Shown here one piece after another: positions 1-8,400 of a stretch of DNA of 64,000 nucleotides (the first letter of the stretch is position 1; every line of letters begins with the position of its first letter). A model generated the notes under the pieces. The model saw only the letters and a program-made list of their open reading frames with translations. It did not search any database and had not been told where the DNA came from. The position numbers and the translations under genes were made by a program. This stretch comes from Loripinus fragilis (Eukaryota; Mollusca; Bivalvia; Lucinida; Lucinidae). Location: NCBI GenBank assembly GCA_964019695.1, contig OZ026527.1:72689471-72753470 (forward strand). The letters run 5' to 3'.

Positions 1-1717
1 TGACCGCTTTTAGATTTTGCACGCGGATAGGGCCCACAGAGGCGCAGGTATTGCCATGCGCACCCGCCCGCAACAATGTTTCGATACCGAGTTATCGGGG
101 TGTGGAAGTCCGCCGCCCCGAAGCTTTACGCGCTTCCGTCTCGCGAACCACCATTTTCATCATGCCCACACGGGCATCAGTTTGTAGTACGGGAGGCCGT
201 CTACAAATGGTGAAAATTTCAAAGCGTTCCGTCGGGAAATTAAAAAGTTATGAGCATTAGAAGATCTTCCCATTAGGCCCCATTAGGCCACAGTAGCCGA
301 ACCGGCCTAAAACTTGCGCGGGTCACTTTCACGGACGGGCTCGAAACTGGTGCCAGAAGTTAGCCCCCGACCAGTGCTTCATTGTGAGGCATTGCGTAAA
401 ATTTTCCGTCCCCCGAGTGCCGAGCAATAGCCCCTGAAAGGGCTTTCGGCACAATTTTCACGCCCTTATTTGAGCCACTTGTAGCCGAAGGAATTTTGCG
501 CAAATGACTGAGAGGTGCTCCTGGGCACTGCTCATCACTTTGCAATAGGTTCCGGGGCTTTTCGCGAAGGTCGCGTTTTCTCAAACTTTGAGGGCATTAG
601 TGGGTGGGGTGTGAAAACCTCCGAATGCATGGTTCTCAGCTCCTGCTGTGGGCAGCAAGCCAATTTTTTTTCCAAAATGTTGACCTATAAAAGAGCTTAC
701 TCGAGTGTGAAAATTATCATTGTGCGCGCGCGCCCCGGACCGCAATTATGATATTTCCTGTTTTCCCATAGGGCCCAAGGCAAATGGGGATAGCGGTTGT
801 ACGCGCTTTCTAAGGCTCTGACCGCTTTTAGATTTTGCACGCGGATAGGGCCCACAGAGGCGCAGGTATTGCCATGCGCACCCGCCCGCAACAATGTTTC
901 GATACCGAGTTATCGGGGTGTGGAAGTCCGCCGCCCCGAAGCTTTACGCGCTTCCGTCTCGCGAACCACCATTTTTATCATGCCCACACGGGCATCAGTT
1001 TGTAGTACGGGAGGCCGTCTACAAATGGTGAAAATTTCAAAGCGTTCCGTCGGGAAATTAAAAAGTTATGAGCATTAGAAGATCTTCCCATTAGGCCCCA
1101 TTAGGCCACAGTAGCCGAACCGGCCTAAAACTTGCGCGGGTCACTTTCACGGACGGGCTCGAAACTGGTGCCAGAAGTTAGCCCCCGACCAGTGCTTCAT
1201 TGTGAGGCATTGCGTAAAATTTTCCGTCCCCCGAGTGCCGAGCAATAGCCCCTGAAAGGGCTTTCGGCACAATTTTCACGCCCTTATTTGAGCCACTTGT
1301 AGCCGAAGGAATTTTGCGCAAATGACTGAGAGGTGCTCCTGGGCACTGCTCATCACTTTGCAATAGGTTCCGGGGCTTTTCGCGAAGGTCGCGTTTTCTC
1401 AAACTTTGAGGGCATTAGTGGGTGGGGTGTGAAAACCTCCGAATGCATGGTTCTCAGCTCCTGCTGTGGGCAGCAAGCCAATTTTTTTTCCAAAATGTTG
1501 ACCTATAAAAGAGCTTACTCGGGTGTGAAAATTATCATTGTGCGCGCGCGCCCCGGACCGCAATTATGATATTTCCTGTTTTCCCATAGGGCCCAAGGCA
1601 AATGGGGATAGCGGTTGTACGCGCTTTCTAAGGCTCTGACCGCTTTTAGATTTTGCACGCGGATAGGGCCCACAGAGGCGCAGGTATTGCCATGCGCACC
1701 CGCCCGCAACAATGTTT

Positions 1718-1733
1718 CGATACCGAGTTATCG
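1718..1733. other. short dyad CGATA/TATCG
   Basis: CGATA at 1718-1722 is the reverse complement of TATCG at 1729-1733, with a 6 nt loop. An overlapping alternative pairs CCGA with TCGG. It is present in every unit except unit 18060-range (G to A at 18073, just upstream) and those with changes in the stem, such as 52432 (CGATA to CAATA) and 31989 (loop). It may be only a weak hairpin; no function is evident. Confidence 0.45.
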
Positions 1734-1784
1734 GGGTGTGGAAGTCCGCCGCCCCGAAGCTTTACGCGCTTCCGTCTCGCGAAC

Positions 1785-1848
1785 CACCATTTTCATCATG
1801 CCCACACGGGCATCAGTTTGTAGTACGGGAGGCCGTCTACAAATGGTG
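1785..1848. other. nested inverted repeats, three-way-junction-like fold
   Basis: An outer stem pairs CACCATTT (1785-1792) with AAATGGTG (1841-1848). Inside lie two hairpins. The first is ATGCCC-acac-GGGCAT (1798-1813), a perfect 6 bp stem with a 4 nt loop. The second pairs TTTGTAG-t-ACGG (1817-1828) with CCGTCTACAAA (1833-1843), which is 11 bp with one bulged T and a GAGG loop. The lower 3 bp of the second hairpin compete with the outer stem. The fold could form in single-stranded DNA, as a cruciform, or in a transcript of either strand. Substitutions in other units (28008 region C to A, 29645 G to A, 38620 T to C) break pairs without compensation, so an RNA-level constraint is not supported. 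Confidence 0.6.
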
Positions 1849-1895
1849 AAAATTTCAAAGCGTTCCGTCGGGAAATTAAAAAGTTATGAGCATTA

Positions 1896-1905
1896 GAAGA
1901 TCTTC
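1896..1905. other. 10 bp perfect palindrome with BglII core
   Basis: GAAGATCTTC is its own reverse complement and contains AGATCT. It recurs in all units except where position 36260 changes the following C to T just outside it. A BglII digest should therefore give a strong 818 bp ladder, a practical diagnostic of the array. Confidence 0.8.
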
Positions 1906-1946
1906 CCATTAGGCCCCATTAGGCCACAGTAGCCGAACCGGCCTAA
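1905..1946. repeat. 10 bp tandem duplication with TTAGGC motifs and inverted GCCTAA
   Basis: CCCATTAGGC occurs twice in tandem at 1905-1914 and 1915-1924. Each copy contains TTAGGC. TTAGGCC at 1919-1925 is the reverse complement of GGCCTAA at 1940-1946, giving a 7 bp stem with a 14 nt loop. TTAGGC is the telomere hexamer of most nematodes, but two copies here are explained by the 10 bp duplication and the third by the dyad, so this is not a telomere array. It recurs once per unit. Confidence 0.7.
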
Positions 1947-2029
1947 AACTTGCGCGGGTCACTTTCACGGACGGGCTCGAAACTGGTGCCAGAAGTTAGC
2001 CCCCGACCAGTGCTTCATTGTGAGGCATT

Positions 2030-2099
2030 GCGTAAAATTTTCCGTCCCCCGAGTGCCGAGCAATAGCCCCTGAAAGGGCTTTCGGCACAATTTTCACGC
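2030..2099. other. large nested hairpin, strongest fold in the unit
   Basis: The outer arms GCGTAAAATT (2030-2039) and AATTTTcACGC (2089-2099) pair over 10 bp with a single bulged C. The inner arms GTGCCGA (2053-2059) and TCGGCAC (2082-2088) pair over 7 bp. An apical stem AGCCC (2065-2069) with GGGCT (2076-2080) closes a 6 nt loop. Arms are ordered and nested, giving a rod of 22 pairs in 70 nt. It sits in every unit. Variants such as 51126 (just outside the inner arm) and 8581/8592 lie in or next to it. No known RNA family was recognised. Confidence 0.65.
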
Positions 2100-2130
2100 C
2101 CTTATTTGAGCCACTTGTAGCCGAAGGAAT

Positions 2131-2140
2131 TTTGCGCAAA
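2131..2140. other. 10 bp palindrome TTTGCGCAAA
   Basis: This perfect self-complementary decamer has the GCGC core and recurs per unit. It could be a binding site for a dimeric protein, but nothing in the sequence identifies one. Confidence 0.6.
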
Positions 2141-2150
2141 TGACTGAGAG

Positions 2151-2228
2151 GTGCTCCTGGGCACTGCTCATCACTTTGCAATAGGTTCCGGGGCTTTTCG
2201 CGAAGGTCGCGTTTTCTCAAACTTTGAG
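2151..2228. other. cluster of small dyads
   Basis: Three short inverted repeats lie close together: GTGC-tcctgg-GCAC (2151-2164), the palindrome TTCGCGAA (2197-2204), and CTCAA-act-TTGAG within 2216-2228. Each is short enough to be expected by chance in some places; their clustering adds to the dyad density of this half of the unit. Confidence 0.4.
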
Positions 2229-2274
2229 GGCATTAGTGGGTGGGGTGTGAAAACCTCCGAATGCATGGTTCTCA

Positions 2275-2307
2275 GCTCCTGCTGTGGGCAGCAAGCCAAT
2301 TTTTTTT
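2275..2307 (+). other. GC hairpin followed by T8 tract
   Basis: TGCTG (2280-2284) pairs with CAGCA (2289-2293) around a TGGG loop, extendable by GCT (2275-2277) with AGC (2294-2296) over a two-base bulge. Eight T residues follow at 2300-2307. The shape imitates a bacterial intrinsic terminator and would also serve as a Pol III stop, but no gene precedes it, so a terminator role is not claimed. The T tract is the main indel site of the array: it has 7 T in units 21, 27 and 51 and 9 T in unit 63. Confidence 0.5.
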
Positions 2308-2321
2308 CCAAAATGTTGACC

Positions 2322-2329
2322 TATAAAAG
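2322..2329 (+). promoter_or_regulatory. TATA-box-like element TATAAAAG
   Basis: TATAAAAG matches the RNA polymerase II TATA consensus (TATAWAWR) exactly and lies 14 bp after the T8 tract. If used, transcription on the plus strand would begin roughly 25-30 bp downstream, at the left arm of the CG-centred palindrome. It is intact in nearly all units; unit 52 has a change at 42405 (TATAATAG). No downstream coding frame with an ATG makes sense, so any product would be satellite non-coding RNA. Whether it is active cannot be judged from sequence. Confidence 0.35.
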
Positions 2330-2344
2330 AGCTTACTCGGGTGT

Positions 2345-2393
2345 GAAAATTATCATTGTGCGCGCGCGCCCCGGACCGCAATTATGATATTTC
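2345..2393. other. imperfect palindrome centred on alternating CG tract
   Basis: TATCAT (2351-2356) pairs with ATGATA (2384-2389), TGCG (2359-2362) with CGCA (2377-2380), and GAAA (2345-2348) with TTTC (2390-2393), separated by small internal loops. The centre includes an alternating pyrimidine-purine run of 13 bases (2357-2369, TGTGCGCGCGCGC) of the kind that can adopt Z-form DNA. Length change is seen once, in unit 47 near 38355, where one base is missing from the CG run; 46534 and 35086 are substitutions in it. Confidence 0.55.
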
Positions 2394-2403
2394 CTGTTTT
2401 CCC

Positions 2404-2490
2404 ATAGGGCCCAAGGCAAATGGGGATAGCGGTTGTACGCGCTTTCTAAGGCTCTGACCGCTTTTAGATTTTGCACGCGGATAGGGCCCA
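2404..2490. repeat. pair of 10 bp direct repeats ATAGGGCCCA
   Basis: The decamer occurs at 2404-2413 and again at 2481-2490, 77 bp apart and spanning the arbitrary unit boundary at 2454/2455. Each contains the palindrome GGGCCC. CCCAT (2401-2405) can also pair with ATGGG just downstream. Both copies are conserved across the array except unit 37, where the two bases before the first copy are altered. Confidence 0.6.
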
Positions 2491-5400
2491 CAGAGGCGCA
2501 GGTATTGCCATGCGCACCCGCCCGCAACAATGTTTCGATACCGAGTTATCGGGGTGTGGAAGTCCGCCGCCCCGAAGCTTTACGCGCTTCCGTCTCGCGA
2601 ACCACCATTTTCATCATGCCCACACGGGCATCAGTTTGTAGTACGGGAGGCCGTCTACAAATGGTGAAAATTTCAAAGCGTTCCGTCGGGAAATTAAAAA
2701 GTTATGAGCATTAGAAGATCTTCCCATTAGGCCCCATTAGGCCACAGTAGCCGAACCGGCCTAAAACTTGCGCGGGTCACTTTCACGGACGGGCTCGAAA
2801 CTGGTGCCAGAAGTTAGCCCCCGACCAGTGCTTCATTGTGAGGCATTGCGTAAAATTTTCCGTCCCCCGAGTGCCGAGCAATAGCCCCTGAAAGGGCTTT
2901 CGGCACAATTTTCACGCCCTTATTTGAGCCACTTGTAGCCGAAGGAATTTTGCGCAAATGACTGAGAGGTGCTCCTGGGCACTGCTCATCACTTTGCAAT
3001 AGGTTCCGGGGCTTTTCGCGAAGGTCGCGTTTTCTCAAACTTTGAGGGCATTAGTGGGTGGGGTGTGAAAACCTCCGAATGCATGGTTCTCAGCTCCTGC
3101 TGTGGGCAGCAAGCCAATTTTTTTTCCAAAATGTTGACCTATAAAAGAGCTTACTCGGGTGTGAAAATTATCATTGTGCGCGCGCGCCCCGGACCGCAAT
3201 TATGATATTTCCTGTTTTCCCATAGGGCCCAAGGCAAATGGGGATAGCGGTTGTACGCGCTTTCTAAGGCTCTGACCGCTTTTAGATTTTGCACGCGGAT
3301 AGGGCCCACAGAGGCGCAGGTATTGCCATGCGCACCCGCCCGCAACAATGTTTCGATACCGAGTTATCGGGGTGTGGAAGTCCGCCGCCCCGAAGCTTTA
3401 CGCGCTTCCGTCTCGCGAACCACCATTTTCATCATGCCCACACGGGCATCAGTTTGTAGTACGGGAGGCCGTCTACAAATGGTGAAAATTTCAAAGCGTT
3501 CCGTCGGGAAATTAAAAAGTTATGAGCATTAGAAGATCTTCCCATTAGGCCCCATTAGGCCACAGTAGCCGAACCGGCCTAAAACTTGCGCGGGTCACTT
3601 TCACGGACGGGCTCGAAACTGGTGCCAGAAGTTAGCCCCCGACCAGTGCTTCATTGTGAGGCATTGCGTAAAATTTTCCGTCCCCCGAGTGCCGAGCAAT
3701 AGCCCCTGAAAGGGCTTTCGGCACAATTTTCACGCCCTTATTTGAGCCACTTGTAGCCGAAGGAATTTTGCGCAAATGACTGAGAGGTGCTCCTGGGCAC
3801 TGCTCATCACTTTGCAATTGGTTCCGGGGCTTTTCGCGAAGGTCGCGTTTTCTCAAACTTTGAGGGCATTAGTGGGTGGGGTGTGAAAACCTCCGAATGC
3901 ATGGTTCTCAGCTCCTGCTGTGGGCAGCAAGCCAATTTTTTTTCCAAAATGTTGACCTATAAAAGAGCTTACTCGGGTGTGAAAATTATCATTGTGCGCG
4001 CGCGCCCCGGACCGCAATTATGATATTTCCTGTTTTCCCATAGGGCCCAAGGCAAATGGGGATAGCGGTTGTACGCGCTTTCTAAGGCTCTGACCGCTTT
4101 TAGATTTTGCACGCGGATAGGGCCCACAGAGGCGCAGGTATTGCCATGCGCACCCGCCCGCAACAATGTTTCGATACCGAGTTATCGGGGTGTGGAAGTC
4201 CGCCGCCCCGAAGCTTTACGCGCTTCCGTCTCGCGAACCACCATTTTCATCATGCCCACACGGGCATCAGTTTGTAGTACGGGAGGCCGTCTACAAATGG
4301 TGAAAATTTCAAAGCGTTCCGTCGGGAAATTAAAAAGTTATGAGCATTAGAAGATCTTCCCATTAGGCCCCATTAGGCCACAGTAGCCGAACCGGCCTAA
4401 AACTTGCGCGGGTCACTTTCACGGACGGGCTCGAAACTGGTGCCAGAAGTTAGCCCCCGACCAGTGCTTCATTGTGAGGCATTGCGTAAAATTTTCCGTC
4501 CCCCGAGTGCCGAGCAATAGCCCCTGAAAGGGCTTTCGGCACAATTTTCACGCCCTTATTTGAGCCACTTGTAGCCGAAGGAATTTTGCGCAAATGACTG
4601 AGAGGTGCTCCTGGGCACTGCTCATCACTTTGCAATAGGTTCCGGGGCTTTTCGCGAAGGTCGCGTTTTCTCAAACTTTGAGGGCATTAGTGGGTGGGGT
4701 GTGAAAACCTCCGAATGCATGGTTCTCAGCTCCTGCTGTGGGCAGCAAGCCAATTTTTTTTCCAAAATGTTGACCTATAAAAGAGCTTACTCGGGTGTGA
4801 AAATTATCATTGTGCGCGCGCGCCCCGGACCGCAATTATGATATTTCCTGTTTTCCCATAGGGCCCAAGGCAAATGGGGATAGCGGTTGTACGCGCTTTC
4901 TAAGGCTCTGACCGCTTTTAGATTTTGCACGCGGATAGGGCCCACAGAGGCGCAGGTATTGCCATGCGCACCCGCCCGCAACAATGTTTCGATACCGAGT
5001 TATCGGGGTGTGGAAGTCCGCCGCCCCGAAGCTTTACGCGCTTCCGTCTCGCGAACCACCATTTTCATCATGCCCACACGGGCATCAGTTTGTAGTACGG
5101 GAGGCCGTCTACAAATGGTGAAAATTTCAAAGCGTTCCGTCGGGAAATTAAAAAGTTATGAGCATTAGAAGATCTTCCCATTAGGCCCCATTAGGCCACA
5201 GTAGCCGAACCGGCCTAAAACTTGCGCGGGTCACTTTCACGGACGGGCTCGAAACTGGTGCCAGAAGTTAGCCCCCGACCAGTGCTTCATTGTGAGGCAT
5301 TGCGTAAAATTTTCCGTCCCCCGAGTGCCGAGCAATAGCCCCTGAAAGGGCTTTCGGCACAATTTTCACGCCCTTATTTGAGCCACTTGTAGCCGAAGGA

Positions 5401-8400
5401 ATTTTGCGCAAATGACTGAGAGGTGCTCCTGGGCACTGCTCATCACTTTGCAATAGGTTCCGGGGCTTTTCGCGAAGGTCGCGTTTTCTCAAACTTTGAG
5501 GGCATTAGTGGGTGGGGTGTGAAAACCTCCGAATGCATGGTTCTCAGCTCCTGCTGTGGGCAGCAAGCCAATTTTTTTTCCAAAATGTTGACCTATAAAA
5601 GAGCTTACTCGGGTGTGAAAATTATCATTGTGCGCGCGCGCCCCGGACCGCAATTATGATATTTCCTGTTTTCCCATAGGGCCCAAGGCAAATGGGGATA
5701 GCGGTTGTACGCGCTTTCTAAGGCTCTGACCGCTTTTAGATTTTGCACGCGGATAGGGCCCACAGAGGCGCAGGTATTGCCATGCGCACCTGCCCACAAC
5801 AATGTTTCGATACCGAGTTATCGGGGTGTGGAAGTCCGCCGCCCCGAAGCTTTACGCGCTTCCGTCTCGCGAACCACCATTTTCATCATGCCCACACGGG
5901 CATCAGTTTGTAGTACGGGAGGCCGTCTACAAATGGTGAAAATTTCAAAGCGTTCCGTCGGGAAATTAAAAAGTTATGAGCATTAGAAGATCTTCCCATT
6001 AGGCCCCATTAGGCCACAGTAGCCGAACCGGCCTAAAACTTGCGCGGGTCACTTTCACGGACGGGCTCGAAACTGGTGCCAGAAGTTAGCCCCCGACCAG
6101 TGCTTCATTGTGAGGCATTGCGTAAAATTTTCCGTCCCCCGAGTGCCGAGCAATAGCCCCTGAAAGGGCTTTCGGCACAATTTTCACGCCCTTATTTGAG
6201 CCACTTGTAGCCGAAGGAATTTTGCGCAAATGACTGAGAGGTGCTCCTGGGCACTGCTCATCACTTTGCAATAGGTTCCGGGGCTTTTCGCGAAGGTCGC
6301 GTTTTCTCAAACTTTGAGGGCATTAGTGGGTGGGGTGTGAAAACCTCCGAATGCATGGTTCTCAGCTCCTGCTGTGGGCAGCAAGCCAATTTTTTTTCCA
6401 AAATGTTGACCTATAAAAGAGCTTACTCGGGTGTGAAAATTATCATTGTGCGCGCGCGCCCCGGACCGCAATTATGATATTTCCTGTTTTCCCATAGGGC
6501 CCAAGGCAAATGGGGATAGCGGTTGTACGCGCTTTCTAAGGCTCTGACCGCTTTTAGATTTTGCACGCGGATAGGGCCCACAGAGGCGCAGGTATTGCCA
6601 TGCGCACCCGCCCGCAACAATGTTTCGATACCGAGTTATCGGGGTGTGGAAGTCCGCCGCCCCGAAGCTTTACGCGCTTCCGTCTCGCGAACCACCATTT
6701 TCATCATGCCCACACGGGCATCAGTTTGTAGTACGGGAGGCCGTCTACAAATGGTGAAAATTTCAAAGCGTTCCGTCGGGAAATTAAAAAGTTATGAGCA
6801 TTAGAAGATCTTCCCATTAGGCCCCATTAGGCCACAGTAGCCGAACCGGCCTAAAACTTGCGCGGGTCACTTTCACGGACGGGCTCGAAACTGGTGCCAG
6901 AAGTTAGCCCCCGACCAGTGCTTCATTGTGAGGCATTGCGTAAAATTTTCCGTCCCCCGAGTGCCGAGCAATAGCCCCTGAAAGGGCTTTCGGCACAATT
7001 TTCACGCCCTTATTTGAGCCACTTGTAGCCGAAGGAATTTTGCGCAAATGACTGAGAGGTGCTCCTGGGCACTGCTCATCACTTTGCAATAGGTTCCGGG
7101 GCTTTTCGCGAAGGTCGCGTTTTCTCAAACTTTGAGGGCATTAGTGGGTGGGGTGTGAAAACCTCCGAATGCATGGTTCTCAGCTCCTGCTGTGGGCAGC
7201 AAGCCAATTTTTTTTCCAAAATGTTGACCTATAAAAGAGCTTACTCGGGTGTGAAAATTATCATTGTGCGCGCGCGCCCCGGACCGCAATTATGATATTT
7301 CCTGTTTTCCCATAGGGCCCAAGGCAAATGGGGATAGCGGTTGTACGCGCTTTCTAAGGCTCTGACCGCTTTTAGATTTTGCACGCGGATAGGGCCCACA
7401 GAGGCGCAGGTATTGCCATGCGCACCCGCCCGCAACAATGTTTCGATACCGAGTTATCGGGGTGTGGAAGTCCGCCGCCCCGAAGCTTTACGCGCTTCCG
7501 TCTCGCGAACCACCATTTTCATCATGCCCACACGGGCATCAGTTTGTAGTACGGGAGGCCGTCTACAAATGGTGAAAATTTCAAAGCGTTCCGTCGGGAA
7601 ATTAAAAAGTTATGAGCATTAGAAGATCTTCCCATTAGGCCCCATTAGGCCACAGTAGCCGAACCGGCCTAAAACTTGCGCGGGTCACTTTCACGGACGG
7701 GCTCGAAACTGGTGCCAGAAGTTAGCCCTCGACCAGTGCTTCATTGTGAGGCATTGCGTAAAATTTTCCGTCCCCCGAGTGCCGAGCAATAGCCCCTGAA
7801 AGGGCTTTCGGCACAATTTTCACGCCCTTATTTGAGCCACTTGTAGCCGAAGGAATTTTGCGCAAATGACTGAGAGGTGCTCCTGGGCACTGCTCATCAC
7901 TTTGCAATAGGTTCCGGGGCTTTTCGCGAAGGTCGCGTTTTCTCAAACTTTGAGGGCATTAGTGGGTGGGGTGTGAAAACCTCCGAATGCATGGTTCTCA
8001 GCTCCTGCTGTGGGCAGCAAGCCAATTTTTTTTCCAAAATGTTGACCTATAAAAGAGCTTACTCGGGTGTGAAAATTATCATTGTGCGCGCGCGCCCCGG
8101 ACCGCAATTATGATATTTCCTGTTTTCCCATAGGGCCCAAGGCAAATGGGGATAGCGGTTGTACGCGCTTTCTAAGGCTCTGACCGCTTTTAGATTTTGC
8201 ACGCGGATAGGGCCCACAGAGGCGCAGGTATTGCCATGCGCACCCGCCCGCAACAATGTTTCGATACCGAGTTATCGGGGTGTGGAAGTCCGCCGCCCCG
8301 AAGCTTTACGCGCTTCCGTCTCGCGAACCACCATTTTCATCATGCCCACACGGGCATCAGTTTGTAGTACGGGAGGCCGTCTACAAATGGTGAAAATTTC

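Larger units (their letters stand above)
1637..2454. repeat. reference satellite unit (unit 3, majority sequence)
   Basis: This copy carries the majority base at every variable site I compared, so it serves as the consensus. It is about half G+C, with AT-rich patches around 1841-1890 and 2297-2330 and a GC-rich first quarter. About 56 CpG dinucleotides are present, near the number expected from composition. It has no long internal repeat of itself; the only internal direct repeats seen are two 10 bp ones. It is unusually rich in short dyad symmetries, listed separately. No reading frame longer than about 93 codons exists on either strand. I see no similarity to rRNA, tRNA, snRNA, histone or transposase sequences. 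Confidence 0.9.

Noticed and set aside
1714..1724. Pol III B-box-like sequence GTTTCGATACC (10 of 11 to GGTTCGANNCC)
   Set aside because: No A box at a suitable distance and no tRNA or SINE-like structure around it. A candidate near 2419 of the preceding unit phase is over 100 bp away and needs an insertion to match.
2197..2211. CENP-B-box-like TTCGCGAAGGTCGCG
   Set aside because: Two of the nine core positions of the box (the central A and one G of CGGG) do not match, and no variant unit restores them.
2275..2307. Bacterial intrinsic terminator (hairpin plus T8)
   Set aside because: No gene precedes it, and a 64 kb gene-free satellite array is not a bacterial context. Four bases also separate stem and T tract.
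1615..2530. Recurrent open frames of 65, 74, 78 and 93 codons on both strands in every unit
   Set aside because: They overlap each other on opposite strands, and the 93-codon frame begins at TTG. None resembles a known protein. Variants between units are mostly amino-acid-changing, and unit 34 has a stop. They recur only because the DNA recurs.
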